This document shows, one piece after another, positions 37,658 through 45,248 of a DNA stretch of 64,000 nucleotides. The number at the start of each line of letters is the position of its first letter. Position 1 is the first letter of the stretch. The notes under the pieces are model-generated. The model searched no databases, had not been told where the DNA came from, and saw only the letters and a program-made list of their open reading frames with translations. The stretch covers positions 5,394,001 to 5,458,000 of the forward strand of contig BJHW01000001.1 of NCBI GenBank assembly GCA_005405945.1. Direction: 5' to 3'. A program made the translations under genes and the position numbers. The stretch is from Streptomyces violaceusniger (GTDB taxonomy: Bacteria > Actinomycetota > Actinomycetes > Streptomycetales > Streptomycetaceae).

Positions 37658-37740
37658 AGCAGTACCTCCGGTATGTCCAGGCGGCGAGAGGGCGGCCCAT
37701 CGCCGACAACTGCGGCCCGAGGGCCGGAACGGGGGCTCAC
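37654..37740 (-). CDS. mini-ORF 3 of the 83-bp repeat
   Basis: A 28-codon frame from GTG 37740 to TGA 37654, ending RRLDIPEVLL. Its codons for PEV supply GGAGGT for the carboxyltransferase GTG, which overlaps its stop. It copies the C-terminal end of the AtuA-like protein. Whether a peptide is made or kept is unknown; its role may only be to carry ribosomes. Confidence 0.45.
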   Translation of the reverse strand: MSPRSGPRAAVVGDGPPSRRLDIPEVLL

Positions 37741-37823
37741 AGCGATACCTCCGGCATGTCCAGGCGGCGAGAGGGCGGCCCATCACCGACAACTGCGGCC
37801 CGGGGGCCGGGACGGGGGCTCAC
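37737..37823 (-). CDS. mini-ORF 2 of the 83-bp repeat
   Basis: GTG 37823 to TGA 37737, 28 codons, ending RRLDMPEVSL. It overlaps mini-ORF 1 and mini-ORF 3 by GTGA, and GGAGGT lies six to seven bases before the next GTG. Confidence 0.45.
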   Translation of the reverse strand: MSPRPGPRAAVVGDGPPSRRLDMPEVSL

Positions 37824-37906
37824 AGCGATACCTCCGGCATGTCCAGGCGGCGAGAGAACGACCCATCGCCAACAGCCGTGGCCCGGGGGCCGGGACGGGG
37901 GATCAC
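37820..37906 (-). CDS. mini-ORF 1 of the 83-bp repeat
   Basis: GTG 37906 to TGA 37820, 28 codons, ending RRLDMPEVSL. Its GTG overlaps the stop of the AtuA-like gene, whose last codons (PEV) encode the ribosome-binding site. It is the most diverged of the three copies. Confidence 0.45.
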   Translation of the reverse strand: MIPRPGPRATAVGDGSFSRRLDMPEVSL

Positions 37907-39602
37907 AGCAAAACCTCCGGTATGTCCAGATGGCGGGAGCGCAGCCATTCGCCGACGGCCTTGGCCTGGGGGTCGAAGCGGGCCTGCGCGGCGACGCCCT
38001 CGCCGAGCAGGCCGTCCACGACGAAGTTCAGGGCCCGCAGCCGGGGCAGCGGATGGCGGGTGACGTTCAGCGCGGCCGTCTCCGGAAGCAGCTCCCGCAG
38101 CCGGTCGACGGTGAGGGTGTGGGCCAGCCAGCGCCAGGCGTCCGCACCGCGCGCCCAGAGGCCGATGTTGGCGCTGCCGCCCTTGTCGCCGCTGCGGGCC
38201 CCGGCGACCGCACCGAGCGGGGAGCGGCGGGTGGGGCCCGGCGGCAGCGGGGGCGGCAGCGGAGGCTCGTCCACCGGGCCCCGGCGGCGGGCGTGGTGGG
38301 CGCCGGGGGAACGGACAGCCGGGTGCCGTCCGGCAGTACGGCGGTGTGCGGCACGGTGTCGGCCGGGGTCTCCACGGCCTCGAAGACGCCGTAGGGGGAA
38401 CCCTTTCCGGGCGGGGCGGTGACGTGGAAGCCGGGGTAGCTGGCGAGGGCCAGTTCGACGGCCGCCCCGCTGATCACCCGCCCCACCGCCGCCGGGTCCC
38501 GGTCGCGCACCACCAGCCGCAGCAGCGCGCTCGCCTCCTCCTGCACGGCCGCGTCGGGGTGGTCGGTACGGGAGAGGGTCCAGCGCACCTCGGCGGGGCG
38601 GCGCTTGCTCATCGCCCCCTCCATCTGGTCCCGTACGAGCGCCGCCTTGGCCTCGATGTCCAGGCCGGTGAGCACGAACACCACCTCGTTGCGGTGGCCG
38701 CCGAGCCGGGTCAGCCCGGTCTTGAGGGTGCGGGGCGGCGCCTCGCCCCGTACGCCGTGGACGCGCACCCGGTCCGGGCCGTCCTGGGTGAGCCGCACCG
38801 AGTCCAGCCGGGCGGTGACATCGGGGCCCGGGTAGCGGGCGCCCGCCGTCTCGTAGAGGAGCTGGGCGGTGACGGTCCCAACCGTGACGGCGCCGCCGGT
38901 GTGCGGATGCTTGGTGATCACGCTGGAGCCGTCGGGGTGGATCTCGGCGAGGGGGAAGCCGGGGCGGCGGACGTCGTGCTCGGCGAAGAAGGAGTAGTTG
39001 CCGCCGGTCGCCTGGGTACCGCACTCCAGGATGTGCCCGGCGACCACGGCCCCGGCGAGCGCGTCCCAGTCGTCGGCGGCCCATCCGAAGTGCGCGGCGG
39101 CGGGGCCCGTCACCAGCGCGGCGTCCGTCACCCGCCCGGTGACGACCACGTCCGCGCCCCCGCGCAGACAGGCCGTGATCCCGGCGCCACCGAGATACGC
39201 GTTGGCGGTGACCACGCCGGGCCCCCAGTCGCGGGCGCCAAGCAGATCGTCGCCCTCGACATGGGCCACCCGGCACTCGATCCCGAGCCGGTCGGCGAGC
39301 TCGCGGATCGCGTCCGCCAGACCGGCCGGGTTGAGCCCGCCCGCGTTGGTGACGAGCCGTACGCCGCGCTCCATGGCGAGCCCCAGGGTGTCCTCGAGCT
39401 GGCGCAGAAAGGTCGTGGCATAGCCCCGCGCGGGGTCCTTGGCGCGGTCCCGGCCCAGGATGAGCATGGTCAACTCGGCGAGGTAGTCACCGGTCAGCAC
39501 GTCCAGGGCCCCGCCGGTGAGCATCTCGCGCAACGCGTCGAAGCGGTCGCCGTAGAAGCCGGAGGCGTTGCCGATACGGAGGGGGCGGGGCGGAGGGGTC
39601 AC
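37903..39602 (-). CDS. AtuA-like (DUF1446) acyclic terpene utilisation family protein (one apparent frameshift)
   Basis: The protein (about 566 residues) matches the DUF1446/AtuA family: RIGNASGFYGDR at the start, LVTNAGGLNPAG, GGADVVVTGRVTDAALV, ECGTQATGGNYSFF and TKHPHTGGAVTVGTV, followed by the C-terminal AtuA-like small domain (GARSGDKGGSANIGLW). AtuA is needed for citronellol/geraniol catabolism in Pseudomonas, but its reaction is not established. One base is missing at 38279-38282. GTG 39602 has GGAGG upstream and overlaps the TIGR03084 stop; the end overlaps mini-ORF 1. Confidence 0.87.
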
Positions 39603-40657
39603 GAGGCGCCTCCGGGGCGGTGTCCGGGAACGTCGCCCTGCGGGGCGGGGCTCGCGGGGGCGTCGTTTGGGGCGCCACCGCCTGCGGGCGTATCGCTCGG
39701 GGCGCCACCGCCTGCGAGCCCATCGCTCGGGGCGCCACCGCCTGCCGAGGCGTCGCCTCGGGCACCACGGCCTCCGGAGGGGCCGCCTGAGCCACCACCG
39801 CCTGCGCGGACGTCACCCGGGGCAGCACCCCCCGCCGTGCGCTCGGTACCACCACCCACCATGTGCTCAGCCCGCTGCCCCGGCGCCCGCCCCTTGCCGG
39901 GCGGGCCCGCGAACGCCTGGGCGATGTCCAGCCAGCGGTCCGCGTCCGGCCCTTCGGCTCGTAGGGCCAAGTCGTCGCGGTGGGCCCGCTGGGTCACCAG
40001 CAGACAGAAGTCCAGCGCGGGCCCGGTGACCCGCTGGGCGGCGTCCTCCGGCCCGTACGTCCACAGCTCACCGGCCGGGGCGGTGAGTTCGACCCGGAAC
40101 TCATCGGCCGGCGGCTCCATGCCCCGCGCCGCGTACGCGTAACCCCGCGCCCTGAACCCGATCCGGGCCACATGGCGCAGCCGGGCGGTGGGGGCCCGGT
40201 GCGCGCCCAGGGCGTCGGCGACGTCCTGGCCGTGCGCCCAGGTCTCCATCAGCCGGGCGGTCGCCATCGACATCACGCTCATGGGCGGCCCGTACCACGG
40301 CAGCCGGGCGCGCGGCGGCTGCGCGGCCAGCGTACGGAGCAACCGCTCCCGCCCCTCGCGCCAGCGCCCCAGCAGCACCTCGGGCGGCTCGGCCGCGCCA
40401 CGCTCGGCGCCCTCGTCCACGAACGCGTCCGGCGCGGCCCACGCCCGGCGCACCTCGTCCGCGAACCCCTGGGCGTCCTCGGCGGCTTGTACGGCCCGCT
40501 CGTCGGTCCACGCGAGATGGGCGATCTGGTGGGCGACGGTCCACCCGGGCGCGGGCGTCGCCATCCGCCACTCCGCACCCCCGAGCCCGGCCACCAGGCC
40601 GTCCAACTCGTCCCCCTCCGCCCGCAGATCGCCGAGCAGAGCCTCCGTCTCGGACAC
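39599..40657 (-). CDS. TIGR03084 family (DinB/MDMPI-like) protein
   Basis: First gene of the operon. Residues 1-230 form a DinB-like four-helix fold with GWTVAHQIAHLAWTDE, where the His residues would bind a metal, and a C-terminal part with YGPEDAAQRVTGPALDFCLL. The family is often found beside AtuA and acyl-CoA carboxylase genes; its reaction is unknown, with thiol (mycothiol) chemistry a guess. The last about 100 residues are a Gly/Ala/Pro repeat tail (AGGGAPSD-type), built from a DNA repeat. GTG 40657 has GGGAG upstream. Confidence 0.85.
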   Translation of the reverse strand: MSETEALLGDLRAEGDELDGLVAGLGGAEWRMATPAPGWTVAHQIAHLAWTDERAVQAAEDAQGFADEVRRAWAAPDAFVDEGAERGAAEPPEVLLGRWREGRERLLRTLAAQPPRARLPWYGPPMSVMSMATARLMETWAHGQDVADALGAHRAPTARLRHVARIGFRARGYAYAARGMEPPADEFRVELTAPAGELWTYGPEDAAQRVTGPALDFCLLVTQRAHRDDLALRAEGPDADRWLDIAQAFAGPPGKGRAPGQRAEHMVGGGTERTAGGAAPGDVRAGGGGSGGPSGGRGARGDASAGGGAPSDGLAGGGAPSDTPAGGGAPNDAPASPAPQGDVPGHRPGGAS

Positions 40658-40679
40658 GCGTCGCTCCCGTCGTCGGGTC

Positions 40680-40805
40680 TGTCGTGTGTCGGCCTTCTCT
40701 TGCCCTCGCCGAGTGCTCTCGTCCAGGGCTCTCGTCGAGTGCCCTCGCCGAATGCCCCGGTCGAGTGCCCGTCGAGTGCCCGTCGAGAGCCCTCGCCGAG
40801 CGAGA
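40680..40805. repeat. 11-14-bp degenerate tandem repeat in the operon leader
   Basis: On the minus strand about seven units of the form GGGCACTCGACGA or GAGCACTCGGCGA follow each other between the candidate operator and the start of the TIGR03084 gene. It would lie in the 5' untranslated leader of the operon mRNA. Confidence 0.75.
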
Positions 40806-40828
40806 GTGGCAGCGCGACAAGAAACAAT

Positions 40829-40840
40829 CAAGCACGCTTG
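40829..40840. promoter_or_regulatory. candidate TetR operator
   Basis: CAAGCACGCTTG is a perfect five-bp inverted repeat with a two-base spacer in an AT-richer context (AACAATCAAGC and GCTTGCATGATT). Similar CAAGC-GCTTG dyads are known as TetR sites for fatty-acid and branched acyl-CoA genes in actinobacteria. It lies about 170 bases upstream of the first operon gene; the TetR encoded at the end of the operon is the natural candidate. Confidence 0.5.
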
Positions 40841-40952
40841 CATGATTCAGCCGGTTGAGACGACCCGTCAGAGCACGTCGGCAGCAGAGCTGGTCGGCTC
40901 GATGAGGTGTGTGGCTCGGCCGACCATCCCCGGCAACGGCGAACGGCTCGCC

Positions 40953-43817
40953 TTACGGCAGCCGTTCCGCCAGGACCTCTGCCAGGTGGCGGCCCTTCTG
41001 GCCCGCCAGCTGGGTGAGTTGGGTGCGGCAGGAGTAGCCGTCCGCCAGGACCTCCGTGCCGGGTTCCGCGGCCCTTACGGAGGGCAGCAGTTGCTCCTCG
41101 GCGCAGGCCGCCGAGACCTCGTAGTGGCCGTTCTCGAAGCCGAAGTTGCCTGCCAGGCCGCAGCAGCCGCCGCTCAAGGCGCCCGTAAGGCCGGCGCGTT
41201 CGCGGAGGCGGCCTTCGGCGGCGTCGCCGAGGACGGCGTGCTGGTGGCAGTGGGTCTGGCCGACGACGGGGCGGTCGATCCGCGGGGGCTGCCAGTCGGG
41301 GGCGTACCGCTCCAGCGCCTGGGCGAACGTCGAGACGGACTCGGCGAGGCGTGCGGCGCGCGGGTCGGAGGTGAGGAGTTCGGGGAGGTCGGTGCGGAGG
41401 GCGGCGGTGCAGCTGGGTTCGAGGCCGACCACCGGGAGCCCGGCGTCCAGGGCCGGGGCCATGACGTCCAGGGTGCGCCGCATGACCGTACGGGCGCGGT
41501 CGAGCTGGCCGGTGGAGACCCAGGTCAGCCCGCAGCACACGGGTTTCGGCGGGACGACCACCCGCAGCCCGGCCGCCTCCAGCACGGCGACCGCCGACCG
41601 GCCGACGGACGGGGAGAGGTGGTTGGTGAAGGTGTCGGGCCACAGGACGACGGTCCGTCCGTGCTCGGGCCGTCCCGATCCCGACGCGACCCCGGCCATC
41701 GCCTCGCGTGCCGCCTTGCGGACCCGGTTCCGCCACCACCGCGTGAAGGGCTCGTGGGCCAGTTCCGGGATGTCGCGTTCGGGGGCGATGCCGCCCACGC
41801 GTTTGGCCAGGGTGGCGAGTGGGCTCACCCCGGCCAGCGCGTTGGCCGCCGGGGCCGCCCGCAGGAGGGACGCCGCCCGCAACCACACCGGGAGCCACCC
41901 CATCGAGTAGTGGGCGGCGGGGCGCGGCCGGCCCTCGTAGTGGTGGTGCAGGAACTCCGCCTTGTAGGTGGCCATGTCGACCTCCACCGGGCAGTCGCTG
42001 CGGCAGCCCTTGCAGGACAGGCACAGGTCGAGCGCGTCCCGTACCTCCTCCGAGCGCCAGCCGTCCTGGACGACCTCGCCCGCGAGCATCTCGTGCAGCA
42101 GCCGGGCGCGGCCGCGCGTGGAGTGCTTCTCCTCGCCGGTCACGCGGTACGACGGGCACATCACCCCGGCGCCGGACACCGACTCGTTACGGCACTTGGC
42201 GACGCCCACACAGCGCCGGACCGCCGCCGAGAAGTCACCCTTGTCGTGCGGATAGCCGAACTCGACGTCCACCGGGCGCCTGGGCAGCGGATCGAAGCGC
42301 AGGTTCTGGTCCAGGCGCTGGGGGCGGGCCAGGACGCCGGGGTTGAGGCCGCCCTCCGGGTCCCACAGGTCCTTGAAGCGGGAGAAGAGGCCGACCATCT
42401 CCGCCCCGTACATGCGCGGCAGCAGCTCGGCGCGGGCCAGGCCGTCGCCGTGTTCGCCGGAGAGCGAGCCGCCGTGGGCGACGACGAGATCGGCGAGGTC
42501 GGCGGAGAAGGCGCGGAAGACCCGGATGCCGGGCTCGGTCAGCAGGTCGAAGTCAATGCGGACGTGGATGCAGCCGTCCCCGAAGTGCCCGTACGGCGTG
42601 CCGCGCAGCCCGTGCTGGGCCATCAGGGCGCGGAAGTCGCGCAGATACGCGCCGAGCCGGGGCGGCGGCACCGCGCAGTCCTCCCAGCCGGGCCATGCCT
42701 CGCTGCCGTCAGGCGTCCGGGTGGCGGTCCCGGAGGCGTCCTCGCGCACCCGCCACAGGGCGCGCTGCCCGGCCGGGTCGGCGACCACGGTGTGGTCGGT
42801 GGTGGCCTCGGCGGCGGCGCGGGCCACCTCCTGGGCGTGGGAAAGTGCTTCCTCGCGGGTGGCGCCGCCGACCTCCACGAACAGCCAGGCGCCGCCCTTG
42901 GGCAGCCCGGTCGCCCCGGCGACCAGGTCGGCGGCCATGCCCTCGACGGTCAGCGGACCGTACGGCAGCAGGGTGTGCGCGGCCTCGGCCGCCGCGCTCT
43001 CGTCGGGGTAGCCGAGCACGGCGAGGGCACGGGCGGCGGGCGCCCGCACCAGCTTTACGGTCGCCTCGGTCACCACGCCGAGCGTGCCCTCGCTGCCGGT
43101 GAGGGCGCGGGCGAGGTCGGCGTTCTTCTCGGGCAGCAGCTCGTCCAGGGCGTAGCCGGAGATCCGGCGGGGCAGCTCGGGGAAGCCGGTGCGCAGCAGG
43201 GCCAGATGCTGACCGGCCAGGGACCGTATGCCGTCGCGGAGCCGGGCGGGCAGGTCGTGGAGGCCCTGGGCGGCGCGCACCCGCTCCCCGCCGTAGGTGA
43301 GGACGTCCAGCTCGTGGACGTTGTCGGCGGTGGTGCCCCAGGCCACGGAGTGGGAGCCGCAGGAGTTGTTGCCGATCATGCCGCCGAGGGTGCAGCGGCT
43401 GTGGGTGGACGGGTCGGGGCCGAACGTCAGCCCATGGGCGCCGGCCGCCGTACGGAGGTCGTCGCAGATCACGCCCGGCTGGACGACGGCGGTGCGCCGC
43501 TCGGGGTCGAGCGAGAGGATGCCGCGCATATGGCGGGTGAAGTCGAGGACGACGCCGAGCCCGGTGGCCTGGCCCGCGATCGAGGTCCCGCCGCCGCGCG
43601 CGACCACCGGCACCCCGCGCTCCCGGCACACGGCCAGCACCGCCGCCACGTCGTCGGCGTCGCGGGGCGCGACCACCCCGGCGGGGACCCGCCGGTAGTT
43701 CGACGCGTCCATGGTCATCAGGGCCCGGCTCGCCGCGTCGAAGGAGACGTCCCCGCGGACGGCCCGTCGCAGCGCCTGCTCCAGCTCGTCTGCCTGGTGA
43801 TCAGCCATGCCTTCCAT
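40953..43817 (-). CDS. FAD-binding and Fe-S-binding oxidoreductase (YdiJ/D-2-hydroxyacid dehydrogenase-like)
   Basis: A two-part enzyme of about 954 residues. The N-terminal half is an FAD-linked PCMH/GlcD-type oxidase (VARGGGTSIAGQ, GGMIGNNSCGSHS, GSEGTLGVVTEA, GHFGDGCIHVRIDF). The C-terminal half is a GlcF-type iron-sulfur module with CVGVAKCR, LCLSCKGCRSDCP and two CCG motifs (PVCCGL, GGCCGLAG). This layout matches E. coli YdiJ and related D-2-hydroxyglutarate or D-lactate dehydrogenases. The start is uncertain (ATG 43817 or 43808). It is divergent from serC, and D-2-hydroxyglutarate is a known by-product of serine synthesis, so that substrate is a reasonable inference. Confidence 0.85.
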   Translation of the reverse strand: MEGMADHQADELEQALRRAVRGDVSFDAASRALMTMDASNYRRVPAGVVAPRDADDVAAVLAVCRERGVPVVARGGGTSIAGQATGLGVVLDFTRHMRGILSLDPERRTAVVQPGVICDDLRTAAGAHGLTFGPDPSTHSRCTLGGMIGNNSCGSHSVAWGTTADNVHELDVLTYGGERVRAAQGLHDLPARLRDGIRSLAGQHLALLRTGFPELPRRISGYALDELLPEKNADLARALTGSEGTLGVVTEATVKLVRAPAARALAVLGYPDESAAAEAAHTLLPYGPLTVEGMAADLVAGATGLPKGGAWLFVEVGGATREEALSHAQEVARAAAEATTDHTVVADPAGQRALWRVREDASGTATRTPDGSEAWPGWEDCAVPPPRLGAYLRDFRALMAQHGLRGTPYGHFGDGCIHVRIDFDLLTEPGIRVFRAFSADLADLVVAHGGSLSGEHGDGLARAELLPRMYGAEMVGLFSRFKDLWDPEGGLNPGVLARPQRLDQNLRFDPLPRRPVDVEFGYPHDKGDFSAAVRRCVGVAKCRNESVSGAGVMCPSYRVTGEEKHSTRGRARLLHEMLAGEVVQDGWRSEEVRDALDLCLSCKGCRSDCPVEVDMATYKAEFLHHHYEGRPRPAAHYSMGWLPVWLRAASLLRAAPAANALAGVSPLATLAKRVGGIAPERDIPELAHEPFTRWWRNRVRKAAREAMAGVASGSGRPEHGRTVVLWPDTFTNHLSPSVGRSAVAVLEAAGLRVVVPPKPVCCGLTWVSTGQLDRARTVMRRTLDVMAPALDAGLPVVGLEPSCTAALRTDLPELLTSDPRAARLAESVSTFAQALERYAPDWQPPRIDRPVVGQTHCHQHAVLGDAAEGRLRERAGLTGALSGGCCGLAGNFGFENGHYEVSAACAEEQLLPSVRAAEPGTEVLADGYSCRTQLTQLAGQKGRHLAEVLAERLP

Positions 43818-43912
43818 GGTCCACGGCGAGGAGGCCGTTGAGAATGTCCAATTCCGATTCATGGCCGCCTCATGGCCGCCTCATGGCCCCCATGCATGGG
43901 CCGAACAGCTCG

Positions 43913-43936
43913 CATGGCCGCCTTAAGGCCGCCATG
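43913..43936. promoter_or_regulatory. 24-bp near-palindrome between serC and the dehydrogenase
   Basis: CATGGC-C-GCCTTAAGGC-C-GCCATG is symmetric except for one C/C pair, centred on TTAA. It lies 96 bases from the dehydrogenase start and 118 bases from serC. A second palindrome, CCCATGCATGGG, is at 43889-43900. They are candidate operators for shared control of the divergent genes. Confidence 0.5.
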
Positions 43937-44053
43937 TTCCGCGATCGGCCCCTATACCGGCACATCCTCGCGCGTCAACAGGATGTGGACATACCGTCTC
44001 AGCCGCTGGACGCACGGTCGGACCGCGGCGGCCGACGGATTAGGCTTCGGCTC

Positions 44054-45172
44054 GTGGCTGAGATCCGGATTCCCGATGACATCAAGCCCGCCGACGGACG
44101 CTTCGGCTCGGGCCCCTCCAAGGTGCGCACCGAGGCGCTGAGCGCCCTGGCCGCGACCGGAAGCTCCCTGCTGGGCACCTCCCACCGCCAGGCCCCGGTC
44201 AAGAGCCTGGTCGGCTCCGTGCGCGAAGGGGTGCGCGAGCTCTTCCAACTCCCGGAGGGGTACGAGGTCATCCTGGGCAACGGCGGCTCCACCGCCTTCT
44301 GGGACATCGCGACCCACGGGCTGATCGACTCCAAGTCCCAGCACCTGTCCTTCGGCGAGTTCTCCTCGAAGTTCGCCAAGGCGGCGAAGCTGGCGCCGTG
44401 GCTCGAGGAGCCCACGGTGATCACCTCCGACCCCGGCACCCACCCGGAGCCGCGCGCCGAGAGCGGCACGGACGTCTACGCCTTCACCCACAACGAGACC
44501 TCCACCGGTGTCGCCATGCCCATCCAGCGGGTGGCCGGTGCCGACGAGGGCGCGCTGGTGCTGGTGGACGCCACCTCCGGGGCGGGCGGTCTGCCGATCG
44601 ACATCGCCGAGACGGACGTCTACTACTTCGCGCCGCAGAAGTCCTTCGCGGCGGACGGCGGCCTGTGGATCGGCGTCTTCTCGCCCGCCGCGCTGGAGCG
44701 TGCCGCCCGGATCCACGCCTCCGGTCGGCACGTCCCCGAGTTCTTCTCGCTGCCGACCGCGATCGACAACTCGCTGAAGAACCAGACGTACAACACCCCG
44801 GCGCTGGCGACGCTCTTCCTGCTGGACGACCAGCTGAAGTGGATCAACGGCCAGGGCGGTCTGGACTGGGCGGTGCGGCGCACCGCGACCTCCTCGCGCA
44901 CGCTGTACGGCTGGGCCGAGGAGTCCAAGTTCGCCACCCCGTTCGTGGCCGACCCGGCCAAGCGGTCGCAGGTCGTGGGCACGATCGACTTCAACGAGGA
45001 GATCGACGCCGCCGCGGTCGCCAAGGCGCTGCGGGCCAACGGCATCGTGGACACCGAGCCGTACCGCAAGCTGGGCCGCAACCAGCTGCGGGTGGCGATG
45101 TTCCCCGCCGTCGACCCGGCGGACGTCGAGGCTCTGACGGCGTGCGTGGACTACGTCATCGAGCGCCTCTGA
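44054..45172 (+). CDS. serC: phosphoserine aminotransferase
   Basis: SerC converts 3-phosphohydroxypyruvate and glutamate to phosphoserine and 2-oxoglutarate with pyridoxal phosphate. The 372-residue chain opens with FGSGPSKVRTEAL, has FTHNETSTGVAMP, the PLP lysine in YYFAPQKSFAADGG and the C-terminal LRVAMFPAVDPADVEALT. This is the actinobacterial SerC type. GTG 44054 begins the conserved VAEIRIPDDIKPADGRF; the ribosome-binding site is weak. A strong hairpin terminator follows. Confidence 0.93.
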   Translation: MAEIRIPDDIKPADGRFGSGPSKVRTEALSALAATGSSLLGTSHRQAPVKSLVGSVREGVRELFQLPEGYEVILGNGGSTAFWDIATHGLIDSKSQHLSFGEFSSKFAKAAKLAPWLEEPTVITSDPGTHPEPRAESGTDVYAFTHNETSTGVAMPIQRVAGADEGALVLVDATSGAGGLPIDIAETDVYYFAPQKSFAADGGLWIGVFSPAALERAARIHASGRHVPEFFSLPTAIDNSLKNQTYNTPALATLFLLDDQLKWINGQGGLDWAVRRTATSSRTLYGWAEESKFATPFVADPAKRSQVVGTIDFNEEIDAAAVAKALRANGIVDTEPYRKLGRNQLRVAMFPAVDPADVEALTACVDYVIERL

Positions 45173-45194
45173 AGTACGCGTCTTCGCGCCCGTA

Positions 45195-45235
45195 TGAAGG
45201 GGCCCGCGGCCGACCACCGGCCGCGGGCCCCTTCA
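45195..45235 (+). terminator. 18-bp perfect hairpin terminator
   Basis: TGAAGGGGCCCGCGGCCG pairs perfectly with its complement across the loop ACCAC, 23 bases after the serC stop and just before the convergent beta-propeller gene. It can work in both directions. Confidence 0.88.
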
Positions 45236-45248
45236 CGTGGTTCGGCCA

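Larger units (their letters stand above)
37660..37919. repeat. 83-bp tandem repeat, three copies plus a partial
   Basis: The element ACCTCCGG...GTCCAG recurs at 83-base steps (TACCT at 37663, 37746, 37829, matching part at about 37912). Copies differ at a few positions, more so in the third, so they are not very recent. The partial copy is the 3' end of the AtuA-like gene, which is the probable source. Each copy holds a start, a stop and a ribosome-binding site on the minus strand. Confidence 0.92.

Noticed and set aside
29396..39602. A decaying operon full of pseudogenes
   Set aside because: Each frameshift is a single lost base, almost always in a short G/C run, the same type occurs in unrelated genes of the window, and no stop-gain or larger deletion is seen. 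Sequence error is the simpler reading.
40188..43841. A 1217-codon plus-strand gene opposite the FAD/Fe-S dehydrogenase
   Set aside because: It is a mirror frame of a strongly conserved minus-strand gene, and its Val/Gly/Arg/Glu-rich product has no domain.
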